Below are positions 36,501 through 47,769 of a stretch of 64,000 nucleotides of DNA, piece by piece. Position 1 is the first letter of the stretch. Each line of letters opens with the position of its first letter. The notes under the pieces are model-generated. The model was not told the DNA's origin. It was given only the letters and a program-made list of their open reading frames with translations, and did not search any database. Made by a program: the position numbers and the translations under genes. Source of the DNA: Pratylenchus scribneri (taxonomy: Eukaryota; Nematoda; Chromadorea; Rhabditida; Pratylenchidae); NCBI GenBank assembly GCA_030063045.1, contig JAQSEB010000040.1, positions 248,001-312,000 of the forward strand. Reading direction: 5' to 3'.

Positions 36501-39500
36501 TTTATAAACCAGTAAACCATAAATTTCAAAAGTTAAATTGGGTTTTTAAACCATCAGCAAATTTAAATGTTTAAACCGGTTTATAAACTACCAAAAATTA
36601 CAACGGTTAAACCGGTTTATAAACCACCAAAAATTACAAAGATTAAACTGGTTTATAAACCACCAAAAATTACGAAGATTAAACTGGTTTATAAACCACC
36701 AAAAATTACAAAGATTAAACCGGTTTATAAACCACCAAAAATTACAAAGATTAAACTGGTTTATAAACCACCAAAAATTACAAAGATTAAACTGGTTTAT
36801 AAACCACCAAAAATTACAAAGATTAAACCGGTTTATAAACCACCAAAAATTACAAAGATTAAACTGGTTTATAAACCACCAAAAATTACAAAGATTAAAC
36901 TGGTTTATAAACCACCAAAAATTACAAAGATTAAACCGGTTTATAAACCAGTAAACCATAAATTTCAAAAGTTAAATTGGGTTTTTAAACCATCAGCAAA
37001 TTTAAATGTTTAAACCGGTTTATAAACCACCAAAAATTACAAAGATTAAACCGGTTTATAAACCACCAAAAATTACAAAGATTAAACTGGTTTATAAACC
37101 ACCAAAAATTACAAAGATTAAACTGGTTTATAAACCACCAAAAATTACAAAGATTAAACCGGTTTATAAACCACCAAAAATTACAAAGATTAAACTGGTT
37201 TATAAACCACCAAAAATTACAAAGATTAAACTGGTTTATAAACCACCAAAAATTACAAAGATTAAACTGGTTTATAAACCACCAAAAATTACAAAGATTA
37301 AACCGGTTTATAAACCAGTAAACCATAAATTTCAAAAGTTAAATTGGGTTTTTAAACCATCAGCAAATTTAAATGTTTAAACCGGTTTATAAACCACCAA
37401 AAATTACAAAGATTAAACCGGTTTATAAACCACCAAAAATTACAAAGATTAAACTGGTTTATAAACCACCAAAAATTACAAAGATTAAACTGGTTTATAA
37501 ACCACCAAAAATTACAAAGATTAAACCGGTTTATAAACCACCAAAAATTACAAAGATTAAACTGGTTTATAAACCACCAAAAATTACAAAGATTAAACTG
37601 GTTTATAAACCACCAAAAATTACAAAGATTAAACCGGTTTATAAACCAGTAAACCATAAATTTCAAAAGTTAAATTGGGTTTTTAAACCATCAGCAAATT
37701 TAAATGTTTAAACCGGTTTATAAACCACCAAAAATTACAAAGATTAAACCGGTTTATAAACCACCAAAAATTACAAAGATTAAACTTGTTTATAAACCAC
37801 CAAAAATTACAAAAGATTAAACCGGTTTATAAACCACCAGAAATTTCAGCAAAATTCGGCGGCCAATGCTGAGCAAAAACCATCAGGGAATGAATTTGAG
37901 AAAGAAACCGCTGAACAATTTGGGCGCCTTCAAATGCAGGAAAAACAACAAAAGGAATCGGCCAATGAATTGAAGGCCAAAGAGGAAGAAGGCGAAGCCA
38001 CCGTGCCATTTTCATCCAAATTTTTGGTGCAGGAAATTGCGGAGAAGAAACAGGTTAAATTTTTTATATAAAGAAAAATATTTCTACAAAATCTAATAAG
38101 ATGATAAAATCAATCAAAAATAACATATAAAATGAGGCCAAAAAATTCAAACACATTTTTTAGGAGTTTAGAGTCCAAATATCTAAAAAAAATTATTAAA
38201 ATTCTAAATGAATTTATCCCTCAAAAAGATGTCAAAATTGATTAAAAAATGATCAACAATTAAAAGTACTTTTGACTTATATATTTTCTACCACCAGTTT
38301 TGGAAATTCAAGTCATGTTTACCCAAAACTAAAGCCTAAACTGAATGGGATTGAGAGTGACTATAAAAAGAACATGGAGAGCTTATTATTAATAGGCACA
38401 CAGGAATTTTTGGATCTCATAAATAAATTTGTTTCGGTCTTTTATACCACATGGCAAAATTTCTACCAAAAATGCCCCTTTTAACCACCAATTAGGGTGA
38501 GGGGGTCTACTACGTAAACCATTGCCCAATACATGCATTTTCTGATTAAACATGGAATAGAGAGTCACAGGTCACAGCAACCGCGACTTTACAATTTGGG
38601 TGGTTCAAAATTTGAATAATGAGTTGTGGCATATAAATCATCAAAAGTACCCGAAAAAAAAGCAAATTAAAAATAATGCAATTTTCTAAATAAATTATTA
38701 AAAAAATTTCCATTTATATTCCTTCTTTTTCCACAGCAAATCCTGCAAGAAGCTTCAGCCAAAGACCCACAAAAGGCGAAGCAAATTGATCGGCTTGGTT
38801 TTGGCGGTGCCGGTGGTCAAACCAACAAATCCACTTCGGCCCATTCCCATTCAATTTCAAGTGGAATTCGGCAAATTCAACAGGACGATTTGGCCCCAAA
38901 AAAAGGTTACTATTTTTACCGGCAAAAACAGCTTTTGACTTTTAATAAATCAGAAACCGGTTTTAAACCCTGCAAACCTAAACCGGTTTTAAACCCTGCA
39001 AACCTAAACTGGTTTTAGACCCAACAAGTCTAAACCGGTTTTAAATCCTACAAGCATAAACCGGTTTTAAACCCTACAAACCTAAACCGGTTTTAAATCC
39101 TACAAGCATAAACCGTTTTAAACCCTACAAACCTAAACCGGTTTTAAACCCTACAAACCTAAACCGGTTTTAAACCCTACAAACCTAAACCGGTTTTAAA
39201 CCCTACAAACATAAATCGGTTCTAGACCCTACTAACCTAAAACAGGTTTTAAGATTTACAAACCTAAACCGGTTTTAAATCATACAAACTTAAACCGGTT
39301 TTAGACCTTACAAACCCTATGCAATCGATATCTCATCGACCTGCCTAGACGCTGCATAATTTGTCATGGTTTGGTCAAAATTAAAGGGTATTAAACCGTT
39401 TAAACCATATTCCAATTTGGTTTTAAACTCTTTTAATTTTGGACCAAACCATGACAAATTATATACCATTCGATGCGTCTCGATGAGATCTACAAATTTA

Positions 39501-42338
39501 TATAAGATTTTTAGGGTCTAAAACGGTTCTGATTTATTAGAACTCAAAAACTACTTTTGGCACTACTTTTGGGTTTAAAAAAAAGAAATTTTACCTATAA
39601 AAAATATTTTTTTCTACAAAAGGTGGAAGGAAAAGTGGCAACAGTGGAAATGGAGGAACGAGGAAATCAACCGAACGAATGGATTATTTTGGCAGCGGCG
39701 GTGGTGGTGGAAGAATTTCGGATGAATGGGAAATGGTGGAAGAGGAGGAACCGGCCGGCGGCGGTGGCCCAGATAAATGGGACATTAAATATGGGGTCAG
39801 GTTTTTCTATTGGCTTATTAAATTCCCAAAAAACCTGAAAATGGAAATTGGTTCCATGGACGGATTTGCCCCAATTGAGCGCCGTATAAAATAAATCATC
39901 AATAATTGAATCGATTTAACGAATTTTGTGTTAAATTAAAGATAAAGAGCAGACGTTTGGCTATCCAATAACATTAATCTTTTTTTAATTGCTTCAAAAT
40001 TGATGGAATTATGTTTAAAAAAACCACTGAAAAATTTACTAATCCATATTAAATGCCATTTTAAGTGGTTTTTTAGGCATAAATCAATCAATTCTGAATC
40101 GTATTAAATAAAATTAATTAATATTATTGGATAGCCAAAAGTCTGCACTTTAATTTGATACTAAAATTAAAAAAATTTGTTTCTTATTTGATGAAATATT
40201 ATATAAGGCGTCAAGTTGGTCTATTTCTAACAGAGAGCTCTTCGGATTAATCTCATGGATGGAATTTTGGCCAAAAATTTCAATTAAAAAGGAATAAAAA
40301 TAATTAAATTTTGAATATTTTTACTATTTTCTTTTCCTATTTTAAGAAAAATTTTGAATTTAAATAAACAAAAATATTTTAAATATCAATTTTAAATCCA
40401 ATATTTCTCATTAATTTATTATTTTAAGAAAAAATTTGGCGGCGGCTCCACCGGATTGGACGATTTGAAAAAATCCACCACTCGCACAGCCGACAAAGAG
40501 GAGGAATTTTTTGATGCATGGGATATGCCCAACAAAAAGGGGCCAACCTTTTCGAAAGTGTCAGTGGTGACCACTCAAAGAGGAGGAGGCGATTTTGGAG
40601 GTGGCCCAGGGCCGGATGAAGAGGCTGTGAAAAAATTTGGCAAGGCGAAGGCAATCAGCTCGGACATGTTCTTTGGACGGCATCAGGCCATGGATGTAAG
40701 GAAAATTTTAATTTTTGGGATTTTTTTCCAATTTTTATAGGCTAATTTTTAGCGATTTTCTATTAAAAATAATTAAAATATGACCAAAAAATGTTACTTT
40801 TTTTACGCTAAATTTTTAATAATTCCTTAAAAAATAATAAAAATGTGGGCAAAAAAAAAATTAATTATATTTTTTAAGTCAAATTTTTAATTTTCATTAT
40901 TAAAAAAATCAATTTTTACCTGAGAAAAAATGACTTCCGTTGCGGGGAATCGAACCCCGGCCTTCACGGTGAGAGCGTGAAATCCTAACCACTAGACCAC
41001 AACGGAACATGAAGGTAAGAATTGGAAAGAGAATCAACCTTTTTATTTATTTTTCCTCCATCTTCCATTTTATCGACAATTGGCGTTTCCTTAAAGATAA
41101 AATATACTTAAAAAAAGAATAAATAAATAGATAGTTAAAAATAATTCATTAAAAAAGGAGCTTATTATTTATTTAATTTTACCAAAAGAACATAAAATGT
41201 AATAAAAAAAAACAATAATTAAGTCCTCACTGATTTTTAGGCTAAAATTTATTTAAATCTTTCATTTTAAAGTTAAATTATTCTTCATTAATTCCTAACG
41301 AGGTTAGATAAAAAATAGGTTGAAAATAAATGCAGATTATATTATAAAAGTCTAAATCTGAACCCTTTATTAAAATAAATTATTTTGATCGATTCAATTA
41401 ATAAATTCCAATATGTTTTGCAGGCCGATACCCGTGCAAATTTGAGCCGTTTCGAGGGTCAATCGGCCATTGGCAGTGCGGATCTATTCGGCGGAGGAGA
41501 GGGCCAAGGAAGCCAACAACAGGGCCGATGGAGTGCCTATTCCGAGCAAATTCCCGAAATGGCGGACATAAAGGATTCGGTTGTGTCGGTGAGTTTTCAG
41601 AAATTATTTTAGAATAAAACATTTTTATAAGAATTTAAATATTTTATTGATTTTTTAATAATAATTTATTTTTTCTAAAATAATTTTTTGCACCATAAAA
41701 ATTTTTCCATTATTGTTTTATTGTATTTTTTAAAGAAAATTAAACATAATTTTCTAGTAATTTTTTATAAGTTTAAAAAATTTTATTTCAATTTTTTTTA
41801 CTTTGATTTTTTAAATTTAATTAAATATAAAAATTCCCAAATTTTCACTGATTTTTAAAAATTATTTTTCATTTTTTTTATAATATTATATTTAAATTAA
41901 TCATTTTAATTTTTTTTGCAGGGTGTCAGCAAAGTCACGGAGAAATTGTCCGGCATTGGAAGCTCATTCAGCTCATATCTTTCGGTGAGTTTCCTTAAAA
42001 ATATTTTTAAATCAACAAAAATTTAAATTTTTGAATTTTTATACCAAAAAATTTATTTTTTGTCCAATTTAGTCAAAAAAATTTTTAAATTTTCTAGAAA
42101 ACCACAACCAAAGGCTGATATTGCCTGAGAGTAAGTCCAATATAAAAAATGAAATATTAATTTTTTGTTTCTGTTTCCGCACTTTTTTTTGTGTTTTGCT
42201 TTTTTCTTCTTTCTTTTGGGCACTATTTTCCTACTTTTTTGGTTTTTTATTAAAATTTTAAGAAATTTTTTGCTTTCTTTGGCAAAAATAAAAATATTAA
42301 AAATTAATTTTTTCTCTCATTTTCAGGAACGCTATTGA
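33565..42338 (+). CDS. ADP-ribosylation factor GTPase-activating protein, ARFGAP2/3 type
   Basis: It stimulates GTP hydrolysis by ARF1 on Golgi COPI coats. Exon 1 (33565-33656) reads [17 protein letters not shown], the family N-terminus. The next exon (from 33702) holds the zinc finger: [14 protein letters not shown], then [19 protein letters not shown]. This gives C-x2-C-x16-C-x2-C and the Arg finger in HRNLG. Exons 34409-34457 and 34500-34580 complete the domain ([35 protein letters not shown]). Later exons start near 35877, 36322, 36405, 37850, 38738, 39622, 40429 and 41424. They give the long linker and the C-terminal ARFGAP2/3 motifs ([46 protein letters not shown]). The last exon gives ERY-stop at 42336-42338. 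An alternative exon at 42099 would give KTTTKG-stop. Introns are unusually loaded with repeats and include a tRNA gene on the other strand. Family call is firm. Confidence 0.88.
34693..35136. mobile_element. Inverted-repeat element, 444 bp, with 8-bp target duplication
   Basis: Ends CATACATGCGCTGGG and inverted CATACATGCGCTTGGG lead into runs of G/C. Flanks ATTCAAAT at 34685-34692 and 35137-35144 are identical. The interior has inverted GGGTAGTA-type repeats. It resembles a non-autonomous hAT-class element and lies in an ARFGAP intron. Confidence 0.8.
35280..35470. repeat. Poly-C/poly-G rich low-complexity stretch
   Basis: Several C-runs of 9-14 bases, with CCTCCCCC motifs on the right and GGGGGAGGGG on the left, in an otherwise AT-rich intron. 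Such runs are prone to sequencing and assembly errors. Confidence 0.6.
36490..37850. repeat. 36-bp minisatellite with higher-order structure in ARFGAP intron
   Basis: The basic 36-bp unit combines TTAAACCGGTTTATAAACC (or CTGG) with ACCAAAAATTACAAAGA. A distinct spacer containing AAACCATAAATTTCAAAAG and CCATCAGCAAATTTAAATG recurs at about 36515, 36952, 37318 and 37649, cutting the array into higher-order blocks of about 440, 366 and 330 bp. CCGG and CTGG units follow a repeating order. Frames are open on both strands because 36 is divisible by three; not a gene. Confidence 0.95.
38950..39310. repeat. 26-bp minisatellite with AAACCGGTTTT core in ARFGAP intron
   Basis: About 14 units of AAACCGGTTTTAAACCCTAC followed by AAACCT. 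The AAACCGGTTT core is shared with the 36-bp array 1 kb upstream, although the rest of the unit is different. Confidence 0.92.
39313..39530. repeat. Long palindrome, family 1, in ARFGAP intron
   Basis: Left arm 'atctcatcgacctgcctagacgctgc' is somewhat eroded. Right arm 'ccattcgatgcgtctcgatgagatc' is well kept. The centre has GGTCAAAATTAAAGGG, then TTTAAACCATATTCCAATTTGG. It directly abuts the 26-bp minisatellite. Confidence 0.75.
40935..41006 (-). tRNA. tRNA-Glu (anticodon CUC)
   Basis: This is a complete 72-base tRNA on the minus strand. The acceptor stem TCCGTTG pairs with CAACGGA. The D-arm is TGGTCTAGTGGTTAGGA. The anticodon stem TCACG/CGTGA closes the loop CTCTCAC with anticodon CTC. 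The T-arm is CCGGGGTTCGATTCCCCG. It has no intron. It lies in an intron of the plus-strand ARFGAP gene, in opposite orientation, and should be transcribed by Pol III from its own A and B boxes. Confidence 0.95.
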
Positions 42339-42865
42339 ATCATTGGATGCAGCCCCAAAACAAACTGTGGATATGTGAAGAATTTGAATGAGGAGAGAAT
42401 TTATGTGATTTTTCTGTGAATTTTTTAAAAATTTTTCTATTGTCATTTTTTCATTGCAACTTTTTTCCTCAAAATCTGTTGGACTGGATATTTTTTTCCC
42501 TTCTTTTTTAATTTTTATGCTATATTCTATCCCCCAAATAATTCTGGAATTTATTTACCTTTCTTTACATTTGATAATTTTATAAATTTTCTGATTGCTT
42601 AATTTTTATTTATAATGTTAATTTCTATTTCTGGAGGTAATTTGATTAATTAGGCCTCAATTTTCTCCATTTTTGTCAATTTTTTAAGCAAAATTCCAAA
42701 ATTTATCATAGATTGTTCAAATTTATAAATATAGGATTTGCTTACCAAGATGGCCAAATATGACAGAAATAAGGTCAATTTCAGATTTAGAAAATTATCC
42801 TAGAAAATTTAAAAATTTGTTTTAGAAAGTATGGGCAAATTCAAAGAATAAATTCCATAATTATT

Positions 42866-43054
42866 TTACAAATATTCCTTCCTTTCTTTCCGCCTTTTCT
42901 TCCATTGCTTTCTCTTAATATATTTGCAAATTATTAAACTGAAACTGACCGACAAATTATTGTTAAAATGTATCAATTCCACCAATTTCTCCCCTTGAAA
43001 AACCGTCCAAATTCTATTCCCTAATTTTCTATAAATTGTTGACAAGGAATTCAT
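42866..43054 (-). CDS. Possible small basic protein (62 residues), unknown
   Basis: The open frame reads NRIWTVFQGEKLVELIHFNN, then a hydrophobic stretch, then a strongly basic tail (KRKQWKKRRKERK). A small intron GTCAGTTTCAG...TTAAG could remove the middle. A degenerate copy at 44780-44895 keeps the VEL..FNN core, which argues that this was or is a real gene. It has no recognised family. Confidence 0.35.
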   Translation of the reverse strand: MNSLSTIYRKLGNRIWTVFQGEKLVELIHFNNNLSVSFSLIICKYIKRKQWKKRRKERKEYL

Positions 43055-43554
43055 TTTTCCATATAAAAAAGATATTTGGATAAATTTGTGAAAATAATTT
43101 TTTTTATTTTAAATTCTTTAAAATTAGTTTTTATTTGAAGAAAGTCGAAAAATTCATATTTTGTTGATTAACCCACTAATCAATTTTCTATATTAAAAAT
43201 GCTCATTTAAAGTGAATTTTCTACCCCGACGAAGATCGAAGTTTAATTCTTTATTAAATTTATAATCCGATTAAATTGAGATGATTCTTTAGATTTTAAT
43301 AAAAAAAAATAGGGATCGAATTGCTAATAATAGATTAATTTGAAAAGATAGTATATGATGGAAATCAAAAAATGATTGATGTAAAATTTCAAAAAACCAT
43401 AAAAACGAAAATAGAAAAGATTTCCAGGAGAAAGACAAATTATATGATCTCTGAGCATTTTGATGAAGACCAAACAAACCAATTCTGAAATTTGAAAATT
43501 TTTTATCATCATTCATCACCAATATCAATTAAATTAATGCAATCATTTTTTGGG

Positions 43555-44125
43555 TTGAAATTATCAAATTTTTATCATATAATTTAACGACTTGGAACCA
43601 TTAATAATAATTTCCTGGATGCTCATTTTAATGGCTTTTGGGTTGGCCACCTTCCTTCGTCGTCATGGAATGGACCACCCAATCTAACAAATTTTTGGAT
43701 AAAATTATAGACAATTCGACTAAATGAAGGGGAAAATTGATAAAAATTGACTTAGATTCAATTTTTTTATGATTTTTGTGACTTTTCCAAAAAAGTGGAC
43801 CACCCAATCGAGCACAAATTTTGGCCCAAATTTGAATGATTGGTTCCATGATCAAATTTTAGACATATATTTTAACGACCTGCTGGAACCAATTTAGCAA
43901 ATTCCATAAAATTTCATGGATGATCTTTTTATGGTTTTTGGTTCATCTACATTCTTCGTCATGGAATGGACCACCCAAATGAACACAAATCAGACAAAAT
44001 TTTAACGATCAAATGACGAGATCAACTTTCAAAAAATTGATAAAAAAAAATGGCCCGGATTTTGATTTTTGTGACTTTTCCAAAAAAGTGGACCACCAAA
44101 TCGAGCACAATTTGGCCCAATATAA
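43555..44125. repeat. Tandem duplication of a roughly 280-bp block
   Basis: Copy one spans about 43555-43850 and copy two about 43860-44125. Shared landmarks are CGTCATGGAATGGACCACCC, then TGACTTTTCCAAAAAAGTGG, then AATCGAGCACAA. Copy two ends next to a TATA-like CAATATAAGCC just upstream of a small signal-peptide exon, so the block may be a duplicated promoter. Confidence 0.75.
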
Positions 44126-44202
44126 GCCGGCACGATTTCCCATTCATCATTCCAATTTCCAAATACTCAAATTCTTTCCAATCCTAACCTAAACATTAAA
44201 AA

Positions 44203-45485
44203 ATGTATTTCCTCCAGCCTTTCAAATTTTTCCCACTAATTTTGGCGCTGCTCATTGTGATAGATTCGGTATTATTTTCAAATTTTAAAAAAAATTTAAT
44301 TTAAATAGAAATATTTCTAAATTTTTTAAAAAATTTTAAAAAATTTCATTCAAATAGAAATTTTTTTGAACTTCTAAAATATTTTTGAGTTTATTTTTTA
44401 AATTTTTTTAGAAATTTAAATAGAAATTAATATTTTTGATCTTGTAAAATATTTTTCAATTTATTTTTTAAATTTTTTAAAATTTAATTAAAATAAAAAT
44501 ATTTTTTTTTGTAAATATTTTTAATTTATTTTTTGTAAAAATTTTTTAAAAAATTTAATCCAAATACAAATTTTTTATTTTCTAAAATATTTTTCAATTT
44601 ATTATTATTTTTTTAAATGTTAAAAAATTTTAATTTAAATAGAAATATTTTTTTTTGAATATTTTTAATTTATTTTTTGTAAAAATTTTTAAAAAAATTC
44701 AATCCAAATAGAAATAATTTATTTGCGATTATTTTTTAAAAATTTATATATTTAAAGAAAAACAAAATGACCTAAAATTTATTGTTAAACTGTGTTAATT
44801 CCACAAATTTACTTCTTCTGAAAAACCGTCCAAATTATTTCCAAAATTTTCCACCACTTTCTAATTGAAAGATATTTGAATAAATTTGTAAAAAAAAATT
44901 AATTTGGAATATTTTAATGTAAATTCCCAAAATGTGTTCAGAATTAAAGAAATTCAAATTTTTTTTGTATCAAATTCTCTAAACTAAAAATGTTTTGATA
45001 AACAAAAACATAGAATATCTAGAAATTTGTTGAGATATTTACCTATGTAAAAAATTAAAATACAGATTTAATAAATAACAAACTCATTTTCGATAACGAG
45101 ATATTTAAATTTATTATGATTTTAAATAATTTCTTATACACTTTTCGGCTTATTTTTCAACTCTTTGAATTTGCTTTATATTAAGGGAAAAATAAATTGC
45201 GCCATTAAAATAAATCAATTATTTTATTCATCAAGATTAAATGAATGGAAAAAAATCAGCAAATAAATATGTATATTGATGAATGGAAATATTATATAAA
45301 TTGCTAATCATCCCAAAATCCAGAAAACCAAATAATATTAATAATAGTAAAATGGTACGTCATAAAAATATTGCATTTATTTATATTACGTGATTTGTTG
45401 ATTGTATTCTTTCTTTCTTTTCTTCTTTATGCTGAACCAGGGCCAGGGGCATAATTTTTCAAATCTGCTGCTTAGAATTCCTTAA
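44203..45485 (+). CDS. Candidate very short secreted peptide
   Basis: Exon 44203-44268 encodes a signal-peptide-like start, MYFLQPFKFFPLILALLIVI, ending in phase 0 at a GT donor. A TATA-like CAATATAAGCC lies about 80 bases upstream. The next in-phase acceptor with an open frame that I can see is at 45439-45440 and would add GQGHNFSNLLLRIP and a stop. The second exon is a weak guess, and another exon may exist. The signal-peptide exon itself is the better-supported part. No family is recognised. Confidence 0.3.
44780..44895 (-). pseudogene. Degenerate copy of the small basic gene at 42.9 kb
   Basis: It aligns by eye to 42940-43090 over GAAAAACCGTCCAAATT and GATATTTG.ATAAATTTGT. The minus-strand frame keeps FVELTQFNNK but has stops on both sides. 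Confidence 0.45.
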
Positions 45486-45852
45486 TTTAAAATGTTTTAA
45501 AATATTCAAATATAAATATATTTTGTTGTATATTTAACCCCGGTTCCTATGATCTTTATGGCGATTTGTGGCAATTTCTTCAGCTGCTGCATTTGTTCCT
45601 CCCAATCGGCGCGTAAATGTTCTTGGCCTTTTGGATGTCGAACAAGAAATTGGCGCGTTTCATTCCATGGTTGTTGTTGCAGTTGATTTAGATTTTGATA
45701 AAGGGCAAGCACTTCTTCAGTTTGTTCATTTTCCACACTAAAAATTGGATAATCCGGTTCCATTTTGAATGATATAATGAAATTGGCCGATTGGGTTGAG
45801 CCAATGAATTGCTGAAAATTAAATAATACAAATAAAACTAAATTAATTGACC

Positions 45853-45982
45853 TCTTTGATTTGTTCAATTAGAGTGGGTTTGATATCTCCAAAGAGCGTA
45901 TCATCCATAAATTGAAGTCTTTGATTTGTTCAATTAGAGTGGGTTTGATATCTCCAAAGAGCGTATCATCCATAAATTGAAG
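45853..45982. repeat. Perfect 65-bp tandem duplication in an exon
   Basis: 45853-45917 and 45918-45982 are identical, each starting TCTTTGATTTGTTCAATTAG. Because 65 is not a multiple of three, the minus-strand coding frame is broken. Confidence 0.95.
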
Positions 45983-46751
45983 AAATTTTGGCTTCCACTC
46001 CTCAGGACGAGATTTGAACAACCAATGGACCAAATCGTCATAGACATAATCCTCATAATCCAGCCGGATCTCTTCCAATGAACAGGCATTTACAATTAAG
46101 GCCGATGCATTTGGGTTGAAACGCCAGAAGTCAAGGAATTGTGTGGTGCAATATGAAAAAGCTTTCTTTGCCATTTTTTGGAAAAATCCATGAATTTGGG
46201 CAATTTGCTCAACCGAATGGAAGTTTGAAATTTCAACTGAATCAAATTGCAATGAAATTCCATTCAATTTTGCATCAATGCAGTCCATGAATTTAATAAT
46301 ACAGCCATCCAAAAAATTGTGGAAATAAAAAAATTATTTTAACGTTTTAATAAAATAATTATTTACAATATATGAATTCGGTCGAATCCTGTGATGTATT
46401 TTGGTGGTTGTGTACAAGCTATTGGGATATTTCCTTCGATTGGCGTATATCCTTGGTTGTTTCCTTTGTATTTTAATTTTTTCAATTTTGCTTGATAAAC
46501 GCCCGATTCATCGTTGAGTTCATCCAGAAATATCAGACAATCCACTTTGTGAGGAGTCACATTTCCATGCAATTTTGGCCAACACAATTGCTTGAATGTC
46601 CAACTTGATGTGCTCAATTTTGAGTCGGCCATTTCCACTCGTTCGATCCATTCAAGCACTTCGATCAACCAATTTGGCACACTGTGAATGAAATAAATTT
46701 TTAAAATAATTATATTTTTTATTTTTAATATTAATTAATGGGTGCCAATTT

Positions 46752-47098
46752 TTTTGCCCATAAATTTACATTCTTTTGACCATAAATCAGTTTTTTTAGT
46801 ATAATTGTTTAGTCCTTGATCCTAGACCTCCAAACCTTTTACTCATTTTATAGAGCTCATCAAGATGGGTTGATTGATATATGGTTTTTTTGGAGTTTGG
46901 AGTAAAACTAAAAAGGTTATAAACCAAAAGCCATAATATGGTTTAAATGGTTTAATACTTTGAATTTGGCCAAACTTTGACAAATTATACACCAATTGAT
47001 GCGTCTTGATGAGCTCTATAAAATGGGCAAAAGGTTTGTGAGTCTATGATCAAGTACTAAAAAGTTTTACCAAAAAAACTAATTTATGGACAAAAAAA
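46752..47098. repeat. Long palindrome, family 1, in F-box-like gene intron
   Basis: Core TAGAGCTCATCAAGATGG... and 'gcgtcttgatgagctctata' with TTTAAATGGTTTAATACTT in the centre. Outer arms have GATCCTAGACCTCCAAACC and ACCATAAATCAGTTTTTTT with inverted partners. Confidence 0.85.
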
Positions 47099-47769
47099 TA
47101 TTTTTAATATTAATTAATATGTTAACCTTCTTCCCGACATTTTTGGCTTCTTTGCATCCATTTTCTCATCTGCTGAATCGGTGGACTTCTTCTCTTCAAG
47201 CTTTCTTTTCATTTGCTGCGAAGAACTCGTATTTAAACCAATTGGTTGCGCTGGATCATTTTGATTAATCTAAAATTTTTAATATCGATTTTTTTTATTT
47301 TCAGATTTAAATTATTTTTTAATTGAATTTATAAAATAAAATAAAGAGATATATTTAATTTGATAATAATTTGGATTTAATTAAAATATTTTAATAAAAA
47401 TAATTGGGTAAACAAACCTGGAGTTTTTCCAATTTCATCGTTTCAATTTCTTCCATCAATTTGGCAATTTGCTCTTTCATTTCAGTGTTTTGTTCCTGCA
47501 ATTCGGCATTTCGACCTTCAGCCATGTTCAATTTTTCCTTCAAAGCATTGATTTCGTTGGTCGATTTGGAATTTTCATCAGACATTTTTCCAAATTCTCA
47601 ATGAAATATTAAATTATTTATTTTGAATGGTTTTGATCTAAATGGAATATAAGATGGATGCTTAATTAAATTGAAAATTAATAAAAATTTATTTAAGAAA
47701 GTTAATTTTACATTAGTGAAATATTGTGCGGGGTCATGTCCAAAATATTGCAAAAATTTTTAAATTACA

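Larger units (their letters stand above)
45506..47585 (-). pseudogene. F-box-like protein gene of a nematode-type family, apparently damaged
   Basis: Exon 1 (47585-47419) encodes a coiled coil (ALKEKLNMAEGRNAELQEQN). Exon 2 (about 47275-47130) encodes a basic, nuclear-signal-like stretch (MKRKLEEKK...KKPKMSGRR). The next exon (from 46680) has the F-box-like start VPNWLIEVLEWIERVEMADS and continues through LKKLKYKGNNQGYTPIEGN. Later parts, FLDFWRFNPNASALIVNAC, SANFIISFKMEPDYPIF and HLRADWEEQMQQLKK, match my recollection of large F-box-like families in cyst nematodes. There are two lesions. A perfect 65-bp tandem duplication (45853-45982) shifts the frame and creates a stop. There is also no AG acceptor between the donor at about 46367 and the next coding segment at about 46308. 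A palindrome fills one intron. It could be a live gene with an assembly error, but two separate defects favour a pseudogene. Confidence 0.6.

Noticed and set aside
36567..37711. Open frames of [12 protein letters not shown] repeats on the plus strand and [12 protein letters not shown] repeats on the minus strand
   Set aside because: Both come from a 36-bp tandem array inside an ARFGAP intron; a repeat length divisible by three keeps frames open on both strands.
39557..39838. Plus-strand frame [15 protein letters not shown]
   Set aside because: Exon phase from the preceding exon (phase 1) selects the other frame, [12 protein letters not shown] leading to [19 protein letters not shown].
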